Source of the DNA: Acidobacteriota bacterium
GTDB lineage: Bacteria > Acidobacteriota > Vicinamibacteria > Vicinamibacterales > JAKQTR01
Reading direction: 5' to 3'
Assembly: GCA_029562975.1 (NCBI GenBank)
Contig: JAKQTR010000041.1
Location: 62,001 to 126,000 of the forward strand
DNA length: 64,000 nucleotides
This document shows, piece by piece, positions 28,348 through 38,088 of the stretch. The notes under the pieces were generated by a model, which was not told the origin of the DNA, did no database searches, and saw only the letters and a program-made list of their open reading frames with translations. Every line of letters begins with the position of its first letter. The stretch's first letter is position 1. The translations under genes and the position numbers were made by a program.

Positions 28348-30423
28348 TCACTCCACGAACTCGGCGTTGACGTAGTGTATCCGCGCCGGGTTCAGCAAGG
28401 CACCGAGCAGCAGACGGAGAGTCAGGTAAGCGGAGAGATCGACCGTCACGGGCTGCGGGTGGGGGTCGTGGGCTGGGGACTGACTGCTGGACGGCCAGGG
28501 CGGCCAGGGCGCCGCATCCAGGACCGCGTGCGAGGCCCAGGCGATCGACAGCCGTGCGCTCGGCGCCTCGAAGCTGGCGCGCTCCGAGCCCGGCACGAAC
28601 GACAGCGCGCACGCGCCGACCGGCAGGCGCCCGCGCAGCACGCGCGCCGCGCCTTCCCGCGAGAGCACGAATCCGGCGCGGGGTGCCGCGCGCAGCCACG
28701 ACTCGACACTGCCGAAGAAGAGCGGCTTCTGGAGGTGAGGCCCGCCGTCCTCCGGGCAGAAGACGGCGCAGTTGCCGCAGGCGTTGCAGGCGTCGGCGAA
28801 CACCGCGATCTGCCTCGCCTTCGCAACACGGTAGCAGCGGCGCCCGATGTCGCGCCAGCCCCGCGTGTCCACCTCGAGCACCGGCACCTCGCCGGCAAAC
28901 GGCTCCACCTCGAGTTCGAACACCGCGCCGTTCGGGCAGACCGGCACGCACTTGGAGCAGGACAGGCAGTCCCAGAAGCCCAGGCGGGTGCCGAGCTTGC
29001 GGGGCGGCGTCCGGTTCGCGTCCGCGCGATAACGCGGCTCGCGCAGGGCGCGCGCGGCGAGCGCGCGGGCGTTGCGCAGCACCGCGTCGCCTCGGACGCC
29101 CGCTTCGCCCGCCGTGCGGGCGACGAACTCCGGGATGGTGCGCGCGCCCGCCGCCCGCATGCGTGTGTCGAGGCGGACGAGATAGCGCGGCAGCCGCCCG
29201 TACCCGCCGGCGCGCAGCAGGTCCGTGCAGACGGTCACCGGCGCGAGGCCCGCCGCCACGCAGTCGGCGGCGTTGCCGGCGTCCACGCCGCCGGCGAACG
29301 CCAGCGGCAGGTCCGGTCCGAACGCCTCGCGCCACTCGGCCGCCAGCGCGGCGTGCAGCGCGTGGAGCGGCTGCCCGGACAGGTACTGCACCCGCGCCGT
29401 CAGCGACGTGGCCGCGCCAACGACTTCGAGCGTGTTGCCGCACTTCACGCCGGCGGTGACGCCGCGCCGGGCCGCGAGCGGCTGCAGCCGGCGCATGATC
29501 CCGGCGGCCTCCTCGAAGCTCAGGCATCGCTCGTAGACGGAGGGATCGACCGCCACTTCTTCGTATCCGAGGGCGCCGTGCAGGATGGCCTCGAGGCGCT
29601 CGCGCCCCAGCATCGGCGGGCTCACCTTGATCATCGTATGGAAGCCCAGATCGCCGATGAGGAACTCGCCGATCCGCTCGATCTCGCCCGGCGGCGTGTG
29701 GTGGAAGGTGGACACGGTGACGCCGGCCGCGATGCGCGTCTTGAAGGGGAAGTCGCGAAGCCCCGGGAACGCGGCCGCGATCTCCCGCCTGAGGTCATCG
29801 ACGATCGCGCCGGCGCTCCGGATCGATTCCAGCCACGACGCCATCGCGGGGCTCCGGATGCCCTCGAGGTCATACCCGACGCTCGCATCGAAGACGACGC
29901 CGCCCTCGACGGGCGTCGCGCGCGGGGGCGGTCCGCCCGTCGACTCCCGGCCCTCAAGTCCGATGCCCCGCCCGAGGATCCCCATCGCCTCCAGCGCCTC
30001 GATGAGCATCGACGCCTTGACGTACTCGCGCAGCGACTCGTCCAGCCGGAGCTCCTGCGACCACTCGGTGTTGTAGCCGATTGTCGCGGCGTCGATGCAC
30101 GGGCGCGGCACCGTGATCCGATCGTTCACCTGGACGGTCTTGAGCTCGAACACGCGCGCGCCCGCGAGCCATCCGAGAACGATGTTCTGGGCGAGCTGCG
30201 TGTGCGGTCCCGCGGCGAGGCCCATCGGGTTGCCGGCCCGCTGGCCTGATACGCAGACGGAAAGATCCAGGGTGCTCGGGCCTGGTGCCGTGTCCGCGTC
30301 GCGCAGGGCCGGCGGGCGGTAGAACTTCTGCTCCGGCAGGCCGAAAACCGCCCCCTGCCGGCTGTACTCCCGGTGCGCCCGGCGCAGCAGGCGCCCGATC
30401 GGCACCGGCACGAACTCAGCCAC
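28348..30423 (-). CDS. ygfK: YgfK-like FMN/iron-sulfur oxidoreductase lacking the central FAD/NAD(P)H domain
   Basis: This 691-aa protein begins with PVPIGRLLRRAHREY and FGLPEQKFYRPP, then AAGPHTQLAQNIVLGWLAGAR and FELKTVQVNDR, exactly the pattern of E. coli YgfK. The N-terminal dihydropyrimidine/dihydroorotate-dehydrogenase-like FMN barrel runs to about residue 420. Two [4Fe-4S] sites follow: C486/C489/C492/C496 and C546/C549/C552/C556. E. coli YgfK is about 1,030 aa and has a glutamate-synthase-small-subunit-like FAD/NADPH region between these parts; here that region is absent. The GTG start at 30423 overlaps the ssnA end by eight bases and gives the family N terminus. Family members are called putative selenate reductase subunit and are needed for purine/urate breakdown. 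Confidence 0.9.
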   Translation of the reverse strand: MAEFVPVPIGRLLRRAHREYSRQGAVFGLPEQKFYRPPALRDADTAPGPSTLDLSVCVSGQRAGNPMGLAAGPHTQLAQNIVLGWLAGARVFELKTVQVNDRITVPRPCIDAATIGYNTEWSQELRLDESLREYVKASMLIEALEAMGILGRGIGLEGRESTGGPPPRATPVEGGVVFDASVGYDLEGIRSPAMASWLESIRSAGAIVDDLRREIAAAFPGLRDFPFKTRIAAGVTVSTFHHTPPGEIERIGEFLIGDLGFHTMIKVSPPMLGRERLEAILHGALGYEEVAVDPSVYERCLSFEEAAGIMRRLQPLAARRGVTAGVKCGNTLEVVGAATSLTARVQYLSGQPLHALHAALAAEWREAFGPDLPLAFAGGVDAGNAADCVAAGLAPVTVCTDLLRAGGYGRLPRYLVRLDTRMRAAGARTIPEFVARTAGEAGVRGDAVLRNARALAARALREPRYRADANRTPPRKLGTRLGFWDCLSCSKCVPVCPNGAVFELEVEPFAGEVPVLEVDTRGWRDIGRRCYRVAKARQIAVFADACNACGNCAVFCPEDGGPHLQKPLFFGSVESWLRAAPRAGFVLSREGAARVLRGRLPVGACALSFVPGSERASFEAPSARLSIAWASHAVLDAAPWPPWPSSSQSPAHDPHPQPVTVDLSAYLTLRLLLGALLNPARIHYVNAEFVE

Positions 30424-31708
30424 GCATCCGTCTCCACAGCGACGCCGCCAGACGGCTGGCGCGCTCGTAGACCGCCTCGACGTTGACATTCGCGGGCACG
30501 CCGTCGAGGCAGACCCAGCGGCCCGCGGCCATCACCCGGCGGAACATCGCGGGCTGGAGCCCGGCTACGAGGTGGGCGGCCAGGTTGCCGGCGGTCACGG
30601 GTGTCGGAGACACGTAGTCGGCGACGATCAGGTCCGCGGCGCTGCCCGGCTCCAGCGTGCCGAAGGGCATGCCGAAGAGCGCCGAGGCCAGGCGTTGGCC
30701 TCCCTCGAGCAGGGACGTGGCCGGAAACGGGCGGCGGGGACCCAGGTGTTCGCGCGCCCGGAAGTGCGCGAACCGGAGCTCCGCCAGCATGTCGGCCGGC
30801 CACCCGTCGGCGCCGAGCGCGGCCCGCGCCCCGAAACGCTCGATGCGCGCGCGGCCCACGGCGTTGTTCATGTTGGAACGCGGATTGTGCACGAGCCACG
30901 CCGAGGCGCCGCGGGCGCGGGCCAGGTCCGCGTCCGACAGGTGCACGCCGTGCACCAGCACGGCGCGCTCGTTCAGCAGCCCGTGCCGGTCCAGCCTGTC
31001 TAGGATGCCGCAGCCGTGCGCGCGCTCGGTGCGCCGCACGTCGTCTGTCGCCTCCGCGACGTGCATGTGGATGCCGGCGCCGTGGTACCGCACGAGGTCG
31101 CCCAGGGCGGCGAGACTGGAGTCCCCCAGCGTGAAGGACGCGTGCGCGCCGACCAGGCCCCTCATCTGCGGATCGGATCGCGTCGCCGACAAGAACCGGT
31201 CGTTCTCGGCCAGCCCCGCGTCGCGGCGCCGCGCGCCGCCACGATCCGTCACCTCGTAGCACAGCACGCCGCGCACGCCGACCGCGCCGAGCGCCTCGCG
31301 GACGATATCGAGCGAGCCGGGAATGGCGTTGGGCGACGAGTGGTGGTCGATGAGCGTCGTCGTGCCGGCGCGGACCGCCTCCACGGCGGCCACCAGGGCC
31401 GAGCAGTACACCGTCTCTTCGTCCAGCGCCTGGTCGAGCGTCCACCAGACCCGCGCCAGCATGTCGGCAAACGACCGCGGGCTGGCGGGCGGGGCGGGCA
31501 TGCCCCGCGACAGGGCCGAGTAGCCGTGCGTGTGCGCGCATACCAGCCCGGGCAGAATCAGGCGGCCCTTGACGTCCACGACGGCCTCGCCGGCTCTCGG
31601 GCGCAGCCGCGGCCCGCGGCCGACGATGGTGTCGCCCGCGACGCGCAGGTCCGCGCGCTCGAGAGCGGGAGGGTCGATGCGGACCAGCGTGGCGCCCTTC
31701 AGGAGCAT
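30416..31708 (-). CDS. ssnA: SsnA-family amidohydrolase (cyclic deaminase fold)
   Basis: This 430-aa metal-dependent hydrolase of the ATZ/TRZ-guanine-deaminase group has a complete active site: HTHGYSALSRG (HxH), HMHVAEATDD, VLVHGVHLSD and the catalytic aspartate in ALGADGWPADM. The order of genes here, ssnA then ygfK then xdhD, keeps the ygfK, ssnA and xdhD linkage of E. coli. SsnA is thought to act on a heterocyclic purine-derived amine or ring; the exact substrate is not established. It starts four bases after the threonine-synthase-like stop, with GGAGGG overlapping that stop, and its end overlaps ygfK by eight bases, so the three genes are translationally coupled. Confidence 0.92.
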   Translation of the reverse strand: MLLKGATLVRIDPPALERADLRVAGDTIVGRGPRLRPRAGEAVVDVKGRLILPGLVCAHTHGYSALSRGMPAPPASPRSFADMLARVWWTLDQALDEETVYCSALVAAVEAVRAGTTTLIDHHSSPNAIPGSLDIVREALGAVGVRGVLCYEVTDRGGARRRDAGLAENDRFLSATRSDPQMRGLVGAHASFTLGDSSLAALGDLVRYHGAGIHMHVAEATDDVRRTERAHGCGILDRLDRHGLLNERAVLVHGVHLSDADLARARGASAWLVHNPRSNMNNAVGRARIERFGARAALGADGWPADMLAELRFAHFRAREHLGPRRPFPATSLLEGGQRLASALFGMPFGTLEPGSAADLIVADYVSPTPVTAGNLAAHLVAGLQPAMFRRVMAAGRWVCLDGVPANVNVEAVYERASRLAASLWRRMRG

Positions 31709-31712
31709 CGGG

Positions 31713-32951
31713 TCACCCTCCGACGACGGCGGCGACGGCCTCGATGTCCGGGCGGATGTCGTGCGGCTGCCCGGCGGCATCCATCGCGGAACGGACGTCC
31801 TTCAGCCCGTTGCCCGTGATGACGGCCAGCGCCGTCGCCCCGCGGGAGATCGTCCCCGCCGCCACGGCGGCGCGCAGACCGGCCAGGCAGGCGACTCCGG
31901 CCGGTTCGCCGAACACCCCGCCCAATCGCGCCGCATCGCGCAAGGAGTCCAGGATGTCCGCGTCCGGCACCGCCACCATGGCGCCCTTCGTCGCCCGAAC
32001 CCAGGCGAGGGCGCGGCGCCAGTTGCGCGGCGAGCCGACGGCGATGCTGTCGGCGAGCGTCGAGGGCGCGCATGGCACGAGGCCGGCACGGGCGTTGAAG
32101 GCCTCGACGATCGGGCCGGCGCCCGCCGCCTGCACGCCCAGCATCCGGGGGACGGCGCCGGCGAGCCCGATCCGCTTGAACTCGTGGAGGCCCTTGGCGA
32201 TGCCGCCGATCGTGCAGCCGTCGCCGACCGACACCGCCACCCAGTCCGGCATCGCGCCGTCGAACGAGGGGTCCGCCGTGCATTGCTCCGCGATCTCGAG
32301 GCCGGCGGTCTTCTTGCCCTCCACCAGGAACGGGTTGGTGCCGCTGTTCCGGTTGTACCAGTGGAACCGCGCGCAGGCGTCGCGGCAGAGGTCGAAGGCC
32401 TGCTCGTAGGTGCCGCCCACGCGGAACACGGTGGCGCCGAACACGAGGAGCTGCGCGATCTTCGGCTCCGGCGCGCGCTCCGGCACGAAGATGAACGCCG
32501 GGAGGCCCATCGACGCCGCCATGGCGGCCAGCGACGAGGCCGCGTTGCCCGTCGAGGCGCAGGCGATGGCGCGGTAGCCGAACTCGAGCGCTTTGGCGAC
32601 GCCGATTGCGCTCGCGCGGTCCTTCAGCGACGCCGTGGGGTTGCGGCCCTCGTCCTTCAGCCACGCGCGGCGGATGCCGAGCGCGGCGGCGAGGCGCGGC
32701 GCTTCCACGATGGGCGTCCACCCGGTGTGCAGCGGGGGACGCGCGGCGCCCGGCGGAACCGGCAGCAGCTCCTCGTAGCGCCAGATCGTCCTCGGCCGCA
32801 GCCCGAGCGCGTCGCGCGTCAGGGCCGCCCTGGCGCCGTCGTAGTCGTACCTGGCGTCGAGGATGCCCTCGCTCCCGCAGGCAACGCACGTCTGGTGGTC
32901 GCCGGGAGCGACGCGGCGGCCGCACGTGATGCAGACGAGTTCGGTGAGCAT
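31713..32951 (-). CDS. Fold-type II PLP enzyme, threonine synthase-like with N-terminal zinc ribbon
   Basis: This 412-aa protein has an N-terminal CITCGRR...CVACG zinc-ribbon pair followed by a tryptophan-synthase-beta fold. PLP lysine is in [14 protein letters not shown] and the phosphate loop is [29 protein letters not shown] holds the glycine-rich binding loop. This arrangement is that of class threonine synthases and cysteate-synthase relatives. As it is the first gene of the tightly coupled ssnA-ygfK-xdhD group, a catabolic lyase role (for example diaminopropionate, threonine or serine breakdown) is as plausible as biosynthesis. The ATG gives [10 protein letters not shown] as the natural family N terminus; a longer frame with a TTG start at 33014 is not preferred. 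Confidence 0.82.
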   Translation of the reverse strand: MLTELVCITCGRRVAPGDHQTCVACGSEGILDARYDYDGARAALTRDALGLRPRTIWRYEELLPVPPGAARPPLHTGWTPIVEAPRLAAALGIRRAWLKDEGRNPTASLKDRASAIGVAKALEFGYRAIACASTGNAASSLAAMAASMGLPAFIFVPERAPEPKIAQLLVFGATVFRVGGTYEQAFDLCRDACARFHWYNRNSGTNPFLVEGKKTAGLEIAEQCTADPSFDGAMPDWVAVSVGDGCTIGGIAKGLHEFKRIGLAGAVPRMLGVQAAGAGPIVEAFNARAGLVPCAPSTLADSIAVGSPRNWRRALAWVRATKGAMVAVPDADILDSLRDAARLGGVFGEPAGVACLAGLRAAVAAGTISRGATALAVITGNGLKDVRSAMDAAGQPHDIRPDIEAVAAVVGG

Positions 32952-32988
32952 GCGCGTGGCCAACAGTAGCGCCTGCCGCGGCGCGCGG

Positions 32989-33780
32989 TCAATTTCGCCG
33001 GCGGCGCGCGGCAACCGCCTCGCCGACCCGCGTCATCCACGCCAGTTCGTCCCCGTTCATCGGCCCGAGCTCTCGCGCCGCGATGATCTGATCGACGTCG
33101 GCGGCCGAGCGCGGGCCGGTCATGGAGACGTCCACCGCCGGATGGGAGAGGACGAAGCGGTAGCAGTCGCCCGCCGAGGGCGTCCTGAGGCCCGCAGGCG
33201 TGTAACGCGGGTGCACCATCCGGCCGTAATCAAGGGCCGTGAACGACACGACGCCGGGCCCGGACCCGCCGGGCAGGTGCGGAAAGAGGTCGCGCGCGGC
33301 GCCCGGATGCGACGCGCTGTACCGCACGTGGATCACGTCGACGCCGCCGCCTGCCGCGAGGCCGGCGAGCGCGGCCCGTTTGTGTCCGGAGACGGCCAGG
33401 GCGTTGACGAGGCCGCGCCGCTGGAGCCTTCGGGCGGCCTCCATGATGCGCGGACTCACCGGGCCGTTCCAGAGGCCAAGCAGCAGCACGTCGGCGTGAT
33501 CGTAGCCGATGCGCCGGAGCGCCCGCTCGACGCTCCAGGTGAGCAGCGCCGCGCTGCGCGAGTACGACTGCACGACGAGCACAAGGCGGTCCCGGGACGG
33601 CGCGAGATGGCGCAGCGCCTCGGCGAACGCCTTCGTGCGCAGGCTGCCCCAGTACAGGTAGTTCAGTCCCGCCTCAACGGCGCGTTCCACGGCCGCCGCC
33701 GGCGCGCCGTACGATGCCGCGATGCCGAGGGGCCCCACGGTGAGGCCGGTCCTGCCGAGCGTGCGATCTGCGAACCGCAT
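32989..33780 (-). CDS. Aldo/keto reductase family protein
   Basis: This 263-aa TIM-barrel protein begins [25 protein letters not shown], the common aldo/keto-reductase start. It has a GLNYLYWGS segment where the catalytic Asp/Tyr pair normally lies (usually FDTAxxYG). The tyrosine is kept but the aspartate is replaced, so activity may be altered. [11 protein letters not shown] and VSGHKRAAL follow the usual strand pattern. The length is shorter than typical (about 320 aa). Substrate unknown. It lies 37 bp upstream of the threonine-synthase-like gene on the same strand and may be the first gene of that operon; it is divergent from ispG. Confidence 0.8.
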   Translation of the reverse strand: MRFADRTLGRTGLTVGPLGIAASYGAPAAAVERAVEAGLNYLYWGSLRTKAFAEALRHLAPSRDRLVLVVQSYSRSAALLTWSVERALRRIGYDHADVLLLGLWNGPVSPRIMEAARRLQRRGLVNALAVSGHKRAALAGLAAGGGVDVIHVRYSASHPGAARDLFPHLPGGSGPGVVSFTALDYGRMVHPRYTPAGLRTPSAGDCYRFVLSHPAVDVSMTGPRSAADVDQIIAARELGPMNGDELAWMTRVGEAVAARRRRN

Positions 33781-33839
33781 GGCGCCTCCAGGCCTTCCGC
33801 GGCGCGTGGCCCATCGGCAGGCCGCCGCGGAGCGAATGA

Positions 33840-33845
33840 TATGAT
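33840..33845 (+). promoter_or_regulatory. Candidate -10 hexamer TATGAT before ispG
   Basis: TATGAT sits 31 bp upstream of the chosen ispG ATG. It overlaps an alternative in-frame ATG at 33841, which argues against that earlier start. No clear -35 is seen. Confidence 0.4.
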
Positions 33846-33876
33846 CCTTCACATCCTGGGGACGGCGAAAGGCGTC

Positions 33877-35112
33877 ATGGCCATGAGGGCACCGGGTGCG
33901 CGTCACGAGACCATCGGCGTGGCTGTCGGGGGCGTTCGCGTGGGCGGCGGCGCGCCCATCGTGGTCCAGTCGATGTGCAACACCGACACCGCCGATGTCG
34001 AGGCGACGCTGCGGCAGTGCCTCGAACTGTGGCAGGCCGGCTCGGAGATGCTGCGCGTGACGGTCAACGTCCCCGAGGCCGCCGAGGCCGTGCCGGCCTT
34101 GAAGCGGCGCCTCGCCGAGGCGGGATGCGCGGCGCCCCTCATCGGCGACTTCCACTACAACGGCCATCTGCTGCTGACGAAGTACCCGGCCTGCGCGCAG
34201 GCCCTCGACAAGTACCGAATCAATCCCGGCAACGTCGGGACGGGCACGCGCCGCGACGAGCAGTTTTCGACGATATGCCGGGTGGCCGCCGGCCTCGGCA
34301 AGCCCGTGCGCATCGGCGTCAACGCCGGGTCGCTCAACCAGGAGCTCGTCACCCGGAGGATGCAGGAGAACACCGACCGCGGCCTGGGCCTCACCTCCGA
34401 GCAAATCATCGGCGAGTGCATGGTGATCTCGGCGATCGAATCAACCGCCCTTGCGCTCCAGAGCGGGCTCCGCGAGGACCAGATCATCATCTCCTGCAAG
34501 GCGTCGAAGCCCCGGAGCCTGATCGCCGTCTACCGCGAGCTGGCCCGCCGGACGAGGCAGCCGCTGCACCTCGGATTGACCGAGGCCGGCATGGGCGTGA
34601 AGGGGCTGGTGTGGTCAGCCTCGGCCATGGGCGTGCTCCTGCACGAAGGCATCGGCGATACCATCCGGGTCTCGCTGACGCCGCCGCCGGGCGGCGACCG
34701 GCGCGAGGAAGTGCACGCCGCCTGCGAACTGCTGCAGGCCCTCGGGCTCAGGGCGTTCGCGCCCTCGGTGACCGCATGCCCGGGCTGCGGACGCACGACG
34801 AGTACGACCTTCCAGGAGCTGGCCGAGCAGATCCAGCGCCACGTCCGCGAGCGGATGCCGGAGTGGAAGGCCCGCTACGACGGAGTCGAGACAATGACCC
34901 TGGCCGTGATGGGATGCGTGGTGAACGGGCCGGGGGAGTCGAAGGCCGCCAACATCGGCATCAGCCTGCCCGGCACCGGGGAGGCGCCGGCGTGCCCGGT
35001 GTACATCGACGGGCGGCACGCCGCGACGCTGCGAGGGACGTACGACGAGTTGTCGAAGGCGTTCCGCACGCTCGTCGACGAATACGTGGAGGCAAAGTAC
35101 CCGCGCAGGTAG
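33877..35112 (+). CDS. ispG: 4-hydroxy-3-methylbut-2-enyl-diphosphate synthase (IspG/GcpE)
   Basis: This protein of about 411 aa catalyses the next-to-last step of the MEP isoprenoid pathway, converting MEcPP to HMBPP with a [4Fe-4S] cluster. Motifs: [12 protein letters not shown] at the start, [36 protein letters not shown] and the cluster cysteines in CPGCGRTT and [11 protein letters not shown], with the catalytic Glu in NGPGE. It is slightly longer than the 372-aa E. coli enzyme, mainly at the N terminus and one insertion. The ATG at 33877 follows GAAAGG; earlier and later ATGs (33841, 33883) are possible. It is unrelated to the flanking purine group and runs the opposite way. Confidence 0.95.
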   Translation: MAMRAPGARHETIGVAVGGVRVGGGAPIVVQSMCNTDTADVEATLRQCLELWQAGSEMLRVTVNVPEAAEAVPALKRRLAEAGCAAPLIGDFHYNGHLLLTKYPACAQALDKYRINPGNVGTGTRRDEQFSTICRVAAGLGKPVRIGVNAGSLNQELVTRRMQENTDRGLGLTSEQIIGECMVISAIESTALALQSGLREDQIIISCKASKPRSLIAVYRELARRTRQPLHLGLTEAGMGVKGLVWSASAMGVLLHEGIGDTIRVSLTPPPGGDRREEVHAACELLQALGLRAFAPSVTACPGCGRTTSTTFQELAEQIQRHVRERMPEWKARYDGVETMTLAVMGCVVNGPGESKAANIGISLPGTGEAPACPVYIDGRHAATLRGTYDELSKAFRTLVDEYVEAKYPRR

Positions 35113-35230
35113 GGGCAAGGGGCAAGGGACAAGGGGCTGGGCGCCAGGCGCTAGTCAGCCTCACCGCGACGCTGCGCGGCGACTGACGCGGCGACAGCCG
35201 CGTCCGACCAGCCCCTGGCGCCAAGTCCCC
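35112..35230. repeat. Heptamer-array element without gene, with hairpin core
   Basis: Six heptamers (GGGGCAA, GGGGCAA, GGGACAA, GGGGCTG, GGCGCCA, GGCGCTA) run from 35112 to 35153. An inverted, imperfect copy lies at 35206-35230. Both resemble the ends of the S23 cassette. The core holds a perfect 8-bp hairpin GACGCGGC/GCCGCGTC with loop GACA (35185-35204), which may also terminate ispG transcription. The first array touches the ispG stop codon, and the element fills the gap before the convergent M14 gene. Confidence 0.7.
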
Positions 35231-35238
35231 GGCGCCCG

Positions 35239-38088
35239 TCAGTTCTTCAAGAACACCCTGCGCGCACTGCCGTAGTAGATCGCGTTGAACAGGAACTTGA
35301 AAGCGGCGTGCGGCTGCGCGCGGAACGTGACCTCCGGCGTCAGAATCAGGAGCTTTCCCTTGCCGTAGGTCACGTCGAGCGCCGTCGTCAACCCCTTCAG
35401 GTGCTCCTGGCCCCACGCCCAACCGCTGCGAAGCGGCTTGTCGCGGCCGAACCAGCCGACCGGCGTGATCCCCCGGAGCGCCGCGTCCGGGCCCAGCCTC
35501 AGGGCGGGGTTGTTGTCCCACATGACGTCGACTGCCGGGCTGAAGCCGTACGCCAGCGGGCTTGACGGATCGACGTCCATGGTCAGAATCGAGCCGGGGA
35601 CGTAGAGCTTCTCGGCCGGGAGCCGGCGCTCGACGCCGTTCACCATCTCGACGAGCCCGTTCGACACCGGCAGGCCGAGGTGCCCGGCGAGGCTGGCGGA
35701 GGACCCGATGGTGATGATGGTCCCGCCCTGCTCCAGGAACTCCTTGAGCGCGGGCATCGTCGCCGCCGTCACGCGGCCCTGACGGCCCAGGTACTGGGGC
35801 GGGAGGGCCGACTGCCCGGCGCCCGCGCCCCGGCCGCCCGGGCCGGCCATCGCCGCCATGAAGTCGCCGCCTCTGCCGCTGCCCGCCGCCTCGCCCGGCG
35901 CGGCGGGGATCGCGCCAGGCGGGAAGATCAGCACGTCGAACCTGGCGTTCAGGCCGCCGGCATCGAGCGCGGGCGGGAAGACGAGTTCGTACGGCGCCGG
36001 GTGCGTCTGCTCGAAGATGTAGCGGATCCACCCGGACGGCATCGACCCGCCGTACTGGTCCCAGAGCCCGATTCGCACCGGGCCGAGCTGCAGGGCCTCG
36101 CCGGCAGGCCGCACGGACGTGGCATCGACGCTCACGTTCAAGTCGGCCGCGACCTTCTCGACCACGGCCTTCGTCGTCGCCTTCGACGGCACGTAGATGG
36201 TCCCCGGAGCGTAGCTTCTGCCGTTCGCAGAGAACGGCGCGCGCAGCCAGTAGACCGACTCCTTCGCCGCGAGCAGCCTCGTCGTCGCGGTGAACGCGTC
36301 CGCCTGCCGGTGGTCGAGCAGGTAGCCCGCCGTCCTTCCCGCAGCCGGCGTGACGCGCCCGCCGCCGATCTTCAGCGGCACGAGCGGCAGCGCCTCGAAC
36401 GGTCCGTCGAACGCCTCCAGGATGCGATCGACCTGTACGCCCATCTGGAAGGCGAGCGTGTAGCCGGCGACGTCGTACGGCGGCCGCGGGGGTCCTCCGG
36501 GGTACAGGAAGTCGTTTGGATGGTCCTGCGGCTCGAGCATGTCGCGCAGGTGCGGCCTGAACGCCTGCGCGGCCTTGATCGCGTACGACCCGGCCGGGTA
36601 CGTCCTGCCCGATACCGTGAACGCCGCGGTGGCGCGGTGGACGACGATGCCGGTCTTGATGAGCGCATTGACGAACTTCGTCGCCGTGTTGAAGTCCGGC
36701 TGGTCCGACGGCAGGATGTAGCCGCGCGGGTCCCGCCGCTCAGGCGTGAGCATGGCGCCGTAGTGGCGCGGGTCCGCTCCGCCTCGTCCGCTCCCGCGGC
36801 CGCCCGCTGCCGGGCCTCCGCCGGTGTCGCGCGCGGCCTGCGCCTTCGCCTGGTCGATCCAGCTCGGCTGGATCGTCCAGTGATCGCGGCTCCCGCGCTC
36901 GATCGAGTTCCGCCCCATCCGCCAGATGCGGAACAGGAAGTCCTCGCGGTGCTTCGACGCCGCGTCGAGGATCGCGCGGTTCACCGACATGATGTAGTCG
37001 ATCGACTGGCGCTGGTGCCACACCGCCTGCGGCGGAATCGGCATCGGCAGGTCCTGGCGCGGCAGCTGGTTGTCCAGGACCAGGCCGACGGAGCCCGGCG
37101 TCGGGCTTCCGATGATCTCCGTGAGGATGCCGATCATGTTGTGGAAGCCGGTCGTCGTCCGCGTGCCGCCGTTGTACCAGGTCGAGTACGGCGCCCCCGA
37201 CCTCATCGTCGCGCCGGCTTTGCCCTCGGTGACGAACCGGTTGTGGATCGCCGCCGACACGAGATCGATACCCATCGGCACGAGCGGATCGACGTTGTAG
37301 TTGAGGGGATCGCGGAAGGGCGGCACGAACAGCACCGTGCCGGCCGGACCGGTCTGGTGCTGGTTGTACATGATCTGCGGGTACCACTCGATGTAGAGCT
37401 GGCGGTTCACCGCCTCGGTTTCGGGCAGGTTGACGGCGTACGAGTCGCGGTTGTTGTCGTGGCCGGCGTACTTCTCGTACAGGACCGGAAGGCCCGCCAG
37501 CGAGCGGCGGGCCTCCTCGGGCTCGCGCATGTACCAGTCGGACACGAGGTCCATCCCGTCCGGGTTGACAGGCACGAGGAGCGTGACGACGTCGTTCAGG
37601 ATGCGCAGCGTCTCGGGGTCATTTCGGCTTGCCATCTGGTGCGCGAAGGTGAAGAGCCCCTGGGTGTTGATGCACTCGGTCGCGTGAAGGCCGCCGTCGA
37701 TCCAGACGACTGCCTTTCCCTCGGCCGCCAGCGCGCGGGCCGCCGCTTCGTCCACCTCGGCGCGCGCGAGCGTCCCGGCGATCGCCTTGTAGCGCTCGAG
37801 GCGGGCGTGGTTCTCGGGGGACGTGATGATCGCCATGATCATCGGCCGCCCCTCCGCCGTCGTCCCGATCTCGACGACCTTGAAGCGGTCGGATGCCCGG
37901 TCGAGCATGGCGAAATAGTCCCGGAGCTGGGTGTAATTCGCCAGGAAGTAATCGTCGCCCACCGTATACGTCTTGCCGTGGGCGGTGAACTGCGGGGGCG
38001 CGATCGTTCCCTGCGCGTGCGCCGCGGGCGCAAGGCAGACCACGGCGGAGAAGAAGAGAATCAGAACAGGCAGTCGCCGTCTAAGCAT
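35239..38088 (-). CDS. Secreted M14-family zinc carboxypeptidase
   Basis: This 949-aa protein has a signal peptide (LPVLILFFSAVVCLAPAAHAQ) and an N-terminal M14 catalytic domain. The zinc HxxE pair is in GGLHATECINTQG; a further His is in MYNQHQTGP and the probable catalytic Glu is in ILTEIIGSP. After about residue 400 come two extra beta/alpha domains of the type seen in large acidobacterial M14 proteins, with Gly/Arg-rich linkers (GGRGSGRGGAD; GSGRGGDFMAAMAGPGGRG). A late GASDUF-like glutamine-amidotransferase-fold segment is suggested by FLEQGGTIITIGSSASL. It probably degrades peptides outside the cytoplasm. AAAGGAC precedes the ATG. It is divergent from the giant-protein operon. Confidence 0.9.
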   Translation of the reverse strand: MLRRRLPVLILFFSAVVCLAPAAHAQGTIAPPQFTAHGKTYTVGDDYFLANYTQLRDYFAMLDRASDRFKVVEIGTTAEGRPMIMAIITSPENHARLERYKAIAGTLARAEVDEAAARALAAEGKAVVWIDGGLHATECINTQGLFTFAHQMASRNDPETLRILNDVVTLLVPVNPDGMDLVSDWYMREPEEARRSLAGLPVLYEKYAGHDNNRDSYAVNLPETEAVNRQLYIEWYPQIMYNQHQTGPAGTVLFVPPFRDPLNYNVDPLVPMGIDLVSAAIHNRFVTEGKAGATMRSGAPYSTWYNGGTRTTTGFHNMIGILTEIIGSPTPGSVGLVLDNQLPRQDLPMPIPPQAVWHQRQSIDYIMSVNRAILDAASKHREDFLFRIWRMGRNSIERGSRDHWTIQPSWIDQAKAQAARDTGGGPAAGGRGSGRGGADPRHYGAMLTPERRDPRGYILPSDQPDFNTATKFVNALIKTGIVVHRATAAFTVSGRTYPAGSYAIKAAQAFRPHLRDMLEPQDHPNDFLYPGGPPRPPYDVAGYTLAFQMGVQVDRILEAFDGPFEALPLVPLKIGGGRVTPAAGRTAGYLLDHRQADAFTATTRLLAAKESVYWLRAPFSANGRSYAPGTIYVPSKATTKAVVEKVAADLNVSVDATSVRPAGEALQLGPVRIGLWDQYGGSMPSGWIRYIFEQTHPAPYELVFPPALDAGGLNARFDVLIFPPGAIPAAPGEAAGSGRGGDFMAAMAGPGGRGAGAGQSALPPQYLGRQGRVTAATMPALKEFLEQGGTIITIGSSASLAGHLGLPVSNGLVEMVNGVERRLPAEKLYVPGSILTMDVDPSSPLAYGFSPAVDVMWDNNPALRLGPDAALRGITPVGWFGRDKPLRSGWAWGQEHLKGLTTALDVTYGKGKLLILTPEVTFRAQPHAAFKFLFNAIYYGSARRVFLKN

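Noticed and set aside
30424-30489. Upstream ygfK start giving a 713-residue protein
   Set aside because: The added residues are basic and overlap ssnA further; the GTG at 30423 gives the family N terminus and normal coupling overlap.
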